DNA of 64,000 bases, from contig JANPYM010000004.1 in assembly GCA_025890175.1 (NCBI GenBank), positions 1,805,134-1,869,133 on the forward strand, in the 5' to 3' direction. The position numbers and the translations under genes were made by a program. Below, in pieces: positions 11,258-21,591 of this stretch (position 1 is its first letter; each line of letters begins with the position of its first letter). This DNA comes from Ciborinia camelliae. Taxonomy: Eukaryota; Ascomycota; Leotiomycetes; Helotiales; Sclerotiniaceae. Below the pieces are notes generated by a model, which worked only from the letters and a program-made list of their open reading frames with translations, ran no database searches and was not told the DNA's origin.

Positions 11258-11772
11258 CGAATAAAAGTCTTGATGCCTCTCCAAGATCTGTTTTGCGATA
11301 ATGATTGAAAGGTTTTACGCACTCCCTACTATGCTGGACCCCTTCAATATTTATTGAGAGCAAAGATCAAAATGGGATATTCCTCATCAGCCCTATATGG
11401 CTGCTTGTGCCACGTAACATCCCCTCCTCACGACTTGCCAAAAGGCTAGTTGATCTCGCTTCTTTCATCTCAGTAATCTCACGTAATTGTTGTGGTTGTG
11501 GTACAGTATCAGCTCACACATATCTTTGTCAGAATTTAGTCACGCAATTAGTGGGAGTGAGCGGGGACTTGGCAAAGAAACGTATACCTTGGCGAGCAAG
11601 GGGTGTATATTCGGACTCACCGATATCAATTTTCAGGAAATTTCTGCTGCGCTATAAGATCTTTCATATATTTAGTTTAGAGTCCTGAAGATAAGGTATA
11701 GATAGGTGGACCTTTTAAACTCTTGATATCCTGATTAAACCTACTGGGTTGAAATATTGAAAAATTCTCACC
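11258..11772. promoter_or_regulatory. Divergent promoter between the two UstYa-like genes
   Basis: A 515-bp gap separates the start codons of two genes that point away from each other, so both promoters must lie here. The frame at 11305..11688 inside it has no domain and is probably chance. I do not see an unambiguous factor site. Confidence 0.6.
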
Positions 11773-12832
11773 ATGAATCTCAAATTAGAAATCGAAAAGT
11801 ATCTCCCTCTACAGACAAATTCAGAAGACGAGGAGTCGTCGGGTCTCATTCATCAAACTGAAAACAATGGACCCCAACTGATCGGAAATCAACTCAAAAA
11901 CAAAGGATTTCTGTTGTCATTTGTGGTTGTTCTAATCACTTCCACCGCAATAGCTTTTATTCTCGGATGGAAACTACATCCCAAATACCCTGATAGATTT
12001 TCAGATAACACATGGGGTAAGGCAATCCACCACCGAATTTTGTATCGATCAAGAATATCTACTGATCACCATCCCATCGTTTCCAGATGCTGTAAAACCA
12101 GCAATCTCCTACCATGAGCAAACGTTCGAGCCTCGCTTCGAGGAGAAAAATGAATACATGGGAGAACCCAATGATCACTTAGATGACCTATGGTATGAAC
12201 TAACAGCCAGTGAGTCAAACGTGCCTGCATTGAATTTACATCAAGAATACCATCTAACGATGAATATGAAGTGCGCAATCTAGCTGCCGATTACAACGCC
12301 ATCCAGAAAGCAAATAAAACCAAGAATATAGTGCAATGGCCTGGGACAGATAAATATCAGGTTACTTTGGAAGCTTTTCATCAGCTTCATTGTTTGGTGA
12401 GCTATCCCAGAAATGCCACCCGTGAAAGACTTTTGAGTTTAGGAGACTAACCATGTATTTAGAACTATATTCGAATGTACACATTTATGGATCACTATTC
12501 ACAAATCGATCCCGATATGAAGAACGAGACGCCCGAAGAGAGATTCGATCACAAAGGTAAATGAAAAAAGATTCTTTACTCTTTTCTGCTTCTCATCACT
12601 AATTCGAAGCACATTAGATCATTGCGTAGAAATGCTCCGTCAAAGACTTCAATGTAACCCCGATCTCTCGATAATCACATCACATTGGCATGAGGGCCAA
12701 GATTTGCCTGATGTAGATTTGGCAACTAATCATGTGTGTATCGATTGGTTCAAGTTCTCTGTCTGGGTGAGGGAAAATGTTGTGCATTCGCCGCCTATCA
12801 AGAAGCCTCAGGGGTATGTGGTGGAAGTTTAG
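11773..12832 (+). CDS. UstYa-family (DUF3328) oxidase-like protein B
   Basis: Proposed as join(11773..12016, 12087..12209, 12272..12396, 12463..12556, 12618..12832), 266 aa; all introns are GT-AG and 61-70 nt. The membrane anchor is at about 45-66 (FLLSFVVVLITSTAIAFILGW). FHQLHC is at 158-163 and the second motif HCVEMLRQ starts at 197, both in the positions expected for UstYa proteins. The second intron needs comment. The obvious short option ending at 12245 breaks the frame, and a donor at 12193 would make a stop. Donor GTGAGT at 12210 with acceptor at 12271 and branch CTAAC at 12254 restores the frame, at the cost of a shorter loop before the first motif. It probably acts with protein A on the precursor at 8727..9169; that is inference from proximity. 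Confidence 0.88.
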
Positions 12833-13387
12833 TTCTTTGTTCTCTTCTTTTGCATTGCTATAAATGTATAGGATAATGAAACTGTTGGATTTTTGGAAAG
12901 GAAAAGAAAGGAATGTGTGAAGTAAAACCTAGAATCGCATTGACCTTTCTTCCTATATGGCCAATAGATTTGATACCATCTTGCAGAGGAGACCTTGTTT
13001 CATTCAAGAAGTTTAATGGATCGGGATGGTCAAAAGATTACTGAACAATACAGGTAGCATTTTGTAATTACAGATAAGACTTCCACTTGGATATATATCA
13101 CAGAACTAACGAAGAAATACTGAAAAGAAAAGACAGGGGCAAATAATTGCCTATCACTTTTGACTCAGAGGAAGAGGACAATACCACACGAAGGTTCAAA
13201 TATCCTGCAATCAGAACAGAGGAGGTGATATGACCCGACCGATGAGAGAGTGAGATTGTGTGATATTATATGGATAGAAAATATTATCGGTTACAAATTC
13301 AAATATGGTTAGAATGAGTGGAGTTTAAAAGACATCCATAAGTCGCGGCCAACAATAGAATACTCCAGGCTCGAAAATGGCTGTTGA
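12833..13387. other. Intergenic, no gene seen
   Basis: AT-rich 3' flank shared by two convergent genes. Nothing else is supported. Confidence 0.5.
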
Positions 13388-14242
13388 TCAAAGGTTATCC
13401 ATAATACCATCAATAATACCATCGAGCCAACCACCCCCATCACCACCACCGCCAGCAGCACCTTCACCTCCATCTCCCCAGCCTACAGAACCATCACTTC
13501 CATCCGTGCCCGGTGGACTTTGCATAGCCGAACCCGCACCAATCCCACCTATTGCTCCAATTGGAATGGGGATTGGGATAGGTAGTCCCCAAGCAAAAGC
13601 ATCCGCACCACTCAAGACACTATTTGTAGCTCCAATATCAAAGCTACTTTTCTGTCTCTTTCCATCTTGATCCTTGTATACATTTAACTTGGTCACAGCA
13701 CCAAGATGTATCTCCAAGTCGTTCGGGAAATATTGACCGAGTCTTGCATGGACTTCCTCTGCATCGATTTCCTTGATATTGCATAGGAAATCGATATCGG
13801 GACCGCGGGGTAGATGGTTGCTTGGTACCAATCTCGATTTTCTGAATTCCTCGTATAAATTCTCATAATACACATTCCAATCTTCGCGTCTGGCAATGCG
13901 GAGTAGAAAATTAGGACATTCTAATCTTGAATTGACTCTACCGATCTCGAACTTTTGCAACTTGCTCGCGATGGTTTGGATCCTTTGGGCTTGAATTTCC
14001 GGCGAGTTGTGATCGAGTGCGATGTTAAACAGTCGCGCTTCATTGGACGGGAGTCGTAGCCATGGGACTAATGCTTCCTGAACTTTCACCAAAGTTTCGT
14101 TGGTTTCATCGTCGAAGGATATGGTCACTAATGCTTTTTGTAATTTGGGAGGCTGGCTATAGTACCTCAATTGCGATAGGTGGGTTGGAAGGAATTGAGG
14201 TCGTACACGGCGAGCCGCGAGTGAAAGGGGGTGGACTAGCAT
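13388..14242 (-). CDS. Probable mitochondrial protein of unknown function
   Basis: A single-exon frame of 284 aa with a clear ATG. The first ~33 residues are rich in Arg, Leu and Ser and lack acids. They contain RYYSQ, which resembles a mitochondrial processing-peptidase site, so import into mitochondria is likely (inference). The middle part (about 35-215) is a mixed hydrophilic region with no motif I recognise. The last ~65 residues are low complexity: a Pro-Ile stretch (LPIPIPIPIGAIGGIG), then Gly/Asp-rich sequence ending in GWLDGIIDGIMDNL. The tail codons are repetitive. No function is assigned. Confidence 0.7.
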   Translation of the reverse strand: MLVHPLSLAARRVRPQFLPTHLSQLRYYSQPPKLQKALVTISFDDETNETLVKVQEALVPWLRLPSNEARLFNIALDHNSPEIQAQRIQTIASKLQKFEIGRVNSRLECPNFLLRIARREDWNVYYENLYEEFRKSRLVPSNHLPRGPDIDFLCNIKEIDAEEVHARLGQYFPNDLEIHLGAVTKLNVYKDQDGKRQKSSFDIGATNSVLSGADAFAWGLPIPIPIPIGAIGGIGAGSAMQSPPGTDGSDGSVGWGDGGEGAAGGGGDGGGWLDGIIDGIMDNL

Positions 14243-15108
14243 CGTGAAGATGATGTACGGATGATTGACTAAGTGGAAACTAAAATATTATATATGGGAC
14301 TGCTAGTTCTAATGGTTATCTGGAAAAAGCAAAGTTTCCAACTCGGTGAGATGCATATGCATGTCATGTCACATTATTTCACCATCTAACTTCATCGGGA
14401 TATATTTCCGATTTGAGGAATGGATATTGGCTCCACCATAGGCGATTATCAAATGAAAAGCTACCATGGATAATTTTCGTCGTTCTTTTGAATCTAGAAA
14501 TCAACAGTTATGCATAGTCTTCAGATGCATATCCCGTTTCTCAAGATGGGAAACCGAAATGTGATGGTAATTGTCTCAAATAATTATTTCTTATAGTGCT
14601 AATACAATACCTCCATGAGTATCATCCTGTTTACAAGATATAATCTGAATGAGAAAACAGTATCGAATGAGAGAGAGTATGGCATTATATCAATATCGTA
14701 TGATCAAATGAGTATATGATCTCCAAGATTTTAAAATACATGTCCAAATTTAAACAACCACGGAAACAACATCCACAAGTACTTTTTGTCGTTGTTGCGT
14801 ATCAAGATCAAGGTTTCCTGAAAATGGAAATAACAGGATAAATAAATATTAATAAGCTTCACAAGTGTAAGCCTAGAATACTTCCATCATTTAAACTTTA
14901 TGCACCGTTTATATAGGAGATTGACCTTCTCACCTCCAATATCAGAATCAAGCACATAGTACTCTGCCACATATACAACCACTTGATGAGCGTGGCATCA
15001 AAGTTTCTACCAGTCTGGGCCTTCTTCAGAAGAAATGGGATAGTCTACTCTTTCATACTAGATAATCCACTACGCAACTTGCGGAGAATCTGTAGGCAAA
15101 CGGATTAT
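14243..15108. other. Intergenic, no gene seen
   Basis: AT-rich spacer carrying the promoter of the 13388..14242 gene and the 3' flank of the next gene. The plus-strand frame at 14983..15168 overlaps the 3' end of the neighbour and has no support. Confidence 0.5.
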
Positions 15109-15853
15109 CTAGTATGCAAGCAAAGAGAGGATCGAATCATATCCCAAGAAACACAGCATACCACTTAGAACTCCTACCCATACATATAGTAAAATTAACA
15201 TTCCCACAGCCAGATCCTCTACATCCTTAAGAAACCATTTGATTCTAAGCTTTCCGATGCGGATGGATTCACCTTGAGATTCGAGAAACTGAGTTGCCTG
15301 TTCAGCATTGGGAATAACTTGAATGCATTGTATATTGAAGTGCTGATTCCTTTTCATCTTAGCTGATCATTATCAATCCCATCAGACTAACATGACAGCT
15401 ACACATACCTCCTGCTATCATCGGAAATACTCTCGAGATTATATAAATTAGACTTCAAAGTGATGAGTGGAGTAGCAATCGCAAACCCAATCGCAAACGC
15501 AAATTCCTCTAAAGTATATTAAAGGTATCTTAGCAGATAATTAAATCATACTGGGCAACAGGCAAACTGCAGTTAGCTTTCGAATAGATTTGTATTTGAA
15601 CTTTTGTAGATTATATATGGTGTTCAGGCTTTTAAGATAGGCTACAAGTGTTATCCCGATTCACGGGGGTGAATTCGATGCGAATAAATATGCAGAGTAA
15701 TGTACGTAATGCTTAAGAATTGTTATCTGGAAATACTACAATACTTTGCGGTAAGGCTGGTGCTTGTGGTTGTGGTTGTGGTTGTGGTTGTATGTATAGC
15801 GTTGATGGTGATACTGTTTCATGATTCTCTGATGATCTTCGATATCGTGTCAT
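15109..15853 (-). CDS. Small membrane protein of unknown function, four exons
   Basis: Proposed as complement(15109..15349, 15409..15508, 15552..15641, 15745..15853), 179 aa. Introns of 59, 43 and 103 nt are all GT-AG, and all three junction phases agree, which is unlikely by chance. It starts MTRYRRSSENHE, then has a PQPQPQPQAPALPQ stretch, a basic segment (FKYKSIRKL), and a hydrophobic segment FAFAIGFAIATPLITL. Near the end is a strong membrane region (LAVGMLILLYVWVGVLSGMLCFLGY). No known family is recognised. The PQ stretch is encoded by a GTGGTT microsatellite inside exon 1, so its length may vary between strains. The last exon alone looks like a separate short frame (15109..15357) if splicing is ignored. 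Confidence 0.6.
15765..15790. repeat. TGTGGT hexanucleotide microsatellite in coding exon
   Basis: About four copies of TGTGGT. On the minus strand they encode the Pro-Gln repeats of the small membrane protein. Six-base units keep the frame when copy number changes. Confidence 0.85.
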
Positions 15854-18800
15854 CACTTACTGATTGTATTGCAATACTAGTTTGAACAGGAAAACTATTC
15901 CTTCATTAATTCATCAACCATTATATTAACAAGGTGCTCCTTTAAATACCTCATATAGCGCATGTCCATATCCACTAGCCCATAAAATATCCCCCATCTC
16001 CATCCCAGAAAATAGCAGTTAATAAAGATATCCATAAGTAGGTAGGAGCTATCCATCATGTGGCAAGCAACAAATTAACAATAAATAAGAAGGATTATTC
16101 AAGAGGACTTCTCTTCTCTCCTAGACTACCTGGACTACCAAAACTACACTAGATAGGTATAGTATGATATTTCCACTCGAAAACCTTCCTTTCTACCTTC
16201 CCACCTTCCTAACATGCTACATTCCAATTTCCCATATGGCTCAGAACCCCATCCAACTTTGGACTATACCAACTTCAACTTCAATTTCAACTTCGATTTC
16301 TAGAATTTATAACCTATATCTTTCTTCGTCATGAAGAGTACTTGCGGTAACTTATCCATACATACATACTCATCCTGGATCCATATGTTAGTTTGTCTTT
16401 GTCTTTTTCTTATATATAATCTTATAATTTCTGGAATACTTGTCAGAATACTTGGTATTAAGAAAATATAATAGGATAGATGATGGATAACTGGTTCTTG
16501 ATCTTGATCTTGATCTTGATCTTGCTGTATGGATTGATTGATCCGGAAAGTAGCAAGTGGGAAGTAATGCAGATGAAAAGATTTAGGTGGATATTTAACT
16601 GAACTGAGGAGAGTTGATAGATGCGAATTGATGGATTTTAAGATGGATGAGGTATACTTGTACTTTAAAACCTTTTCTCCGTCTTTTATCTTTCCAATTT
16701 TTTTATCTTCTTTAATTCCTTCGCATCTATCAACTACTACTCTCTCTCCATTTTCCTCTGTCCTTCCCCTGTTTCTCCATTTTCTTTATTCATCCATCTA
16801 TATACCTACCTCGATAAATAAACAATAAATCCTCTCCTCCCCCCCTCTCCCCCCTCCATCGCCAACACCTTTCCAACATACTAACATAGTGCCCATCCCG
16901 GTCCCCATCCCCATCCCAGTCAATCCAATCCAATCCAATCAATCCAGTCAATCCAGTCCAATCCAATCCTCTATCAAAAATCAACCATTAACCATCAACC
17001 ATCAACCATCAATTTTCTTTCTTTCGCCGTTTACTCCAATCTAAGGTTCTATTTTTGATGGGTTTTCGATAGGTACCTAAATCTTCTGCTCTTGCGGACT
17101 TGTATTTGAAATGTGTGCCCGGGGATCGGGGATTGGGGATTGGGGGTTGGGGGTTGGGGATTGGATTTACTATTTTTTTAGGGATGGGCGATGGGTAATG
17201 GATGATGGGTGATGGGTGGAAGGTGGAGAGAAGGGGGAGAATTTAGGTGATGAGGAGGAAGGGAAGGCGGGGGGGTGTGATGTGACGTGATATAATTTCA
17301 ATGTTAATACCTTAGTAGGTAGGTATAAATAGGTACCTAACCTTGATTTGCGTAGGTAATTCATCCATCGCAATAGTCTAGTCTGATCTTATTATGCAAC
17401 CTGAGAACCTGAGGGACAGAGAATACCTAAGTTTCTCATCATTACCATTAAAATTATTCGAAATAATGTTGCAGTATGATTTTACCTACCCGATTTCAAT
17501 CAATGACAAATCCTTACTACATCTAAAAGTGAGGTCGCAAGTGAAACAAATCCCCGCCAAAGCCCAAACAAATTCCAAGCAAGCATGAGGTTAGGTAGGT
17601 AGAATCCAAACTTCTCGGATGTTTTTATCCGAGACAGTACATGTAGCTAGTCTGGAGGTTGCACAGACGTTGTTTCGTGAGAGTTCTTACTAGGGTTAGT
17701 TCTGGCTGTTTCCTCCTTAGGTATTGGATGGATGGATGGTTAGGTGTATAATGAGAATGAGAATGGGAATTGGAATTGGAATTCTAGATGAATGTTGAGA
17801 TGGATGTTGAGATGGTAGATATTATTTTGTTATTGGGAATTATTCGTATATCAAATACAATACGAGATGCGAGTATTTGTGCGAACGTTGTCACAATAAA
17901 GTTACTTACTTACTTACCCATCCATCCATCTAGATAACCAAAAAATAAAAATCCCAAACCTAAATAAATCCCGCCATCAAATTTCCAGGTAAATACAAAT
18001 GTGGAGGTGGAGTAATTTGATACCCTCACCTGGGCAGTGCTCCCCCGCCAGCCACGATGCCCCTGAGTAGATCCCTTTCCCACAGCGCCTCAGCCCAGTC
18101 CAGCATACCAAGATACCCACCCACGCACCTATCACAGACCTCCAGCTCTACCTTTCACCCACCCAGATATTACGCCATAGCCAGCCAATTACCCCTCGTT
18201 TCAATTCCCATCCAACCATTTCTTAGTGCACAGCTTGTAAATACCAACCAACCTAGGTAAGTAGGTAGGTAAACAAGAAACCAACCCAAACCAAACGAAA
18301 AGAAAGAAACAAAGAAAGAAAAAAACATCTAAACACACAACCTTATCAATCTCCAACATATTTCAAATCAAACAAATCAAAAACGAATGTGCGTGTGTAT
18401 GTGCGTGCGCGCGGAAAAAATTCCAAGATGCGAATTGGATCGAATGGGTTGTGCGACGATGCATGCAGGAGCTAGAATTGGATTTGGATTTGGATACGAG
18501 GAAGGATGATGGGATGGTGGTATCCATGGAGTGAGTGGTATGATGGATGTTTGACCTTTTTTATCTTTTTTATATCTTCATGTTCCTCACCTTCTTTTTG
18601 AATGTTTGATTTTTGAATTGTTTTTGAATTGTTTTTGATTTATTGATTGATTGATTGATTTCGTAGGTTATTTACTTTTTGGGATTCTTGTTATTTATCT
18701 GTATTCTTTCTCATGGGAATTATTGATATCATATGCCTATGAATTAATTGTTCCATTTGTTCGATTTGTCACATTTGTCACTCTTCATAGTGGATTTGTT

Positions 18801-18982
18801 TCTTGAAACAAACGTTTCACGACGATTTCACTTCGATTTCACTTCGATTCGAATACATTGGGCTTATTGCATTACATTACTAGGTACATATCGAGCGGTT
18901 CTATAACATCATACATACATACCCACCTTTGCATCGCAAGCATCACAACCATAGAAGAAGAACAAAAAAGCAACCCTCCAAA
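15854..18982. other. Long intergenic region upstream of the GH16 gene
   Basis: About 3.1 kb with no convincing gene. It has many low-complexity stretches: pyrimidine-rich runs near 16680-16800, TCCAATCCAATC-type runs near 16920-16970, G-rich GGGGATTGGGG-type runs near 17120-17270, and several TACCTACC/GGTAGGTA tracts. It may act as a long promoter or leader for the GH16 gene (inference). Confidence 0.5.
16498..16524. repeat. TTGATC hexanucleotide microsatellite
   Basis: Four to five perfect tandem copies of cttgat in intergenic DNA. Confidence 0.9.
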
Positions 18983-20245
18983 ATGAAGATATTCGTACTC
19001 CCACCCATTCCCCTCACACTATTATTCACGACACTCAGCCTCAGCGTCCACGCCCAAAAAGACAACGGGGAAGAATGCTCATGTTTCCTCACCGACAGTG
19101 CCTCCTCGGGCTATTTCACATACCACCGCTTTCACGATTTTCGCACCGTGGCCGCGGCTTCCCAAACGGTGCCGGATTTGATCTCAAATGATAGTGATAC
19201 GACGAGTGCGGGTGTCACGTCGGATTTCTTCGATGGGGCCGCCTGGAATGGTGATTGGTCGACGCAGAATTGGAATAATAGTGATTCGATGGTCGCGAGT
19301 GGGAGTAGTGTTTTGATGGTTAATTCTATGAATAATGTTTATATCGGTATGTATACGGTTGGATTTTCGGGAAATCGTCTCTTCTCTCGAGCAGTTCAGA
19401 TAAGATATTAACATACATAACCTTCCCCAGAAACTTCAAAAGATAATGACTCCTCCTATGACACCTACCTCACCCTGCGCACCGCCCGACTCGAAACCTT
19501 CCAATCGGTCGCGGAATTCGACTCCAACGAAAAAAACTTCAAATACCTGTCCGCGCGATTCCTCGCCCGCGTCATCGGTTCCAAAGGCGCATGCGCAGGA
19601 ATGTTCACCTATCTCGACTCCAACCCGATCCAAGAAGCCGACATAGAAATCCTGACCTCGGGGCCTCGAAACGTCGTGCAATACACGAACCAGCCATCGC
19701 TCAACAAAGCCGGCGATGCCGATCCCCGCGCCACTTCGAATGCGTCGACGCCGGATGGGAATATGGATTGGAGCGTTTGGAACACCTATCGAATGGATTG
19801 GATGCCCCATCAAACATCCTGGTACGTCAATGGAGAAAGCGTAGCGAATATCTCCTTCCAGGTCCCGAAGAGTCCCAGCGGTTTGATCCTGAATATGTGG
19901 AGTGATGGCGGGGAATGGACGGGCAACATGTCGCTTTTTGATGAGGCGTTCCTGCAGGTTCAATGGATCGAATTGGTGTATAATACGAGTGGGAATTATG
20001 CAGGGGGGAAGCGAGAGCTGGACCTGCAATGGGAGTTGCAAAAGAGAGCGGAATTGGAAAAGAGAAATAAGAAAAAGGGTTGTAAGGTCGTTTGTTCGGT
20101 GGATCGCGGCGTTAATGTTACGGGTACCCCGGTCGTTCTGTTTAATAATACGGGTTCGGCGACGGTGGGATGGAAGGAGGGGACGGGCTCCATGGGCTGG
20201 GTTCCCTTGGTTGTTATTGGGTTGGCGTTTTTGGGTTCTTTGTGA
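18983..20245 (+). CDS. Secreted GH16-family glycoside hydrolase (glucanase/transglycosylase type)
   Basis: Proposed as join(18983..19346, 19431..20245), 392 aa, with an 84-nt phase-1 intron. The start at 18983 places a signal peptide directly at the N-terminus (MKIFVLPPIPLTLLFTTLSL...AQ, ~24 residues); the in-frame upstream codon at 18929 would bury it. The GH16 catalytic signature E-x-D-x-E is EADIE at 190-194, followed by ILTSG. Later conserved parts include YRMDWMPHQTSWYVNGE and LILNMWSDGGEWTG, typical of the beta-jelly-roll sugar-binding face. The C-terminus is hydrophobic (MGWVPLVVIGLAFLGSL), which fits a GPI signal or membrane anchor. It probably acts on beta-glucan at the wall or outside the cell; the exact substrate is not determined. 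The long opposite-strand frame at 19436..20041 is a GC-rich shadow. Confidence 0.9.
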
Positions 20246-20739
20246 GCTTGGCTTTTTGGTGTTTGGAGGATCTATATGCTGGATATGCTGGGCTTGGGTT
20301 GGAGTGGATTGGGTTGGATTCGGTTGGATTTCCCGGGAAAAATGTTGCCTGGCATAGAATTACATACATACATATAGTAACATAAACTAACATACACTAA
20401 AATACACTAACATAACCAACAATATTATATAGATTAGATTACATCAAAGTCGAGTGGAGAGGCGATGATGGATGGATGGGTATGTATTTTCATATTTTCA
20501 TATCTTTATCACTTTATATGTATGTATGTATTCACGGATTTAGCATTACATGGTATGGCATCGCATAGTGTAGCATAGGAGTTTGGATTTGAGATTTTTC
20601 TTTTTCTTTTTCTTTTTCCATGGGGTTTTATTGTGTTTACCTACCTACCTAGTAGGTAGCTAGTTATTTTCTTGGGGATACCTAGGTACTTGGGTACTTG
20701 GTTACTTGGAATATAGTATTATATATTAGGTACTATAAA

Positions 20740-20815
20740 TAAATGAATGAATGCATGAATTAATGAATTAATGAATGAAGAAATGCATTAATGAATGAAT
20801 GCATTAAATTATAGA
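20740..20815. repeat. Degenerate GAAT/AATTAATG simple-repeat tract
   Basis: Interrupted tandem GAAT, ATGA and ATTA units just before the N run. Confidence 0.75.
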
Positions 20816-20872
20816 TAGATGGATAGGTGTTGAAATAAGGTATGTATGTAGGTAGGGAGGTAGGGAGGTAGG

Positions 20873-20882
20873 NNNNNNNNNN
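20873..20882. other. Assembly gap (10 N)
   Basis: Ten N bases follow a GGTAGGGA repeat tract. The true length is unknown; repeats probably stopped assembly. Confidence 1.
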
Positions 20883-21106
20883 GGGGAGTGGAGCGGATGT
20901 TTATATTGTGGGTTGGGAAGGGAGAATGGAAAAAAGGAAGGAAGTTGGAAAGTAAGAAAGGTGGAGGAAAGTTGAAAGGTGGTTGATGGGTAGGTAGGTG
21001 GGTGGGTAGAAGGTCAGTAGATGTGTTTTATGATAAAGTAGATAAAGTAGATGTAGGGAAAAGTTAAAAGTGCTTGATGTATAGACAGTATGGCTGCATG
21101 TTACTT

Positions 21107-21134
21107 GGTAGGTAGGTAGGTAGGTAGGTAGGTA
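21107..21134. repeat. GGTA tetranucleotide microsatellite
   Basis: Seven perfect tandem copies of GGTA. The same unit recurs in shorter form at many places in the window. Confidence 0.9.
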
Positions 21135-21556
21135 AGTATTATTATCAGCTGGGGTGTAGGGGGCAGTTAGACGGTTGATATTTGGTAGTTGGTATTTGGT
21201 ATTTGTTGATGATTTATTTGTACCTATCATATCGAAAAAAAATACCTGGAGAGTAGTATATCAGATGATTCAGATTAGATGGGATAGAATAGAATAAGAT
21301 GAAATAAGATGAACAATAAGCTGGAGACTTTTAATTGATTAATTAAATATTCTCATCCTAACCATTCAAACCATCTATACTCTTCCATCCATACACTGAA
21401 TAATTAATCGACAACAAGAACTCCCCAACTATCATCCCTCCCACTACATCCCTCATCCTCATCCCTTCCCCCCTCATACCTCAAACCTCAAACACATCCT
21501 CATCACCCCAACTCAAACCTCCCCCTAGAGTTATTGGCTACAAATCTGCATCCCCT

Positions 21557-21591
21557 CAGTGTGGCACTCCCTGTTCAGCAGGGAGACACTG
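21557..21591. other. Strong stem-loop in intergenic DNA
   Basis: Nested inverted repeats: cagtg (21557-21561) pairs with cactg (21587-21591), and ctccctg (21567-21573) pairs with cagggag (21579-21585) around a 5-nt loop. A run of T follows (gagtttttat), as after a Pol III transcript. There is no match to a known RNA that I recognise, so this is only a structure candidate. Confidence 0.3.

Noticed and set aside
11305..11688. 127-aa frame in the divergent UstYa promoter
   Set aside because: No family resemblance, and it fills the only space for both promoters.
12193..12245. 53-nt intron in UstYa-like gene B
   Set aside because: Joining its exons creates TGA; the 62-nt intron ending at 12271 keeps the frame and has a good branch site.
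19436..20041. 201-aa frame opposite the GH16 exon
   Set aside because: GC-rich antisense shadow of a well-supported catalytic domain.
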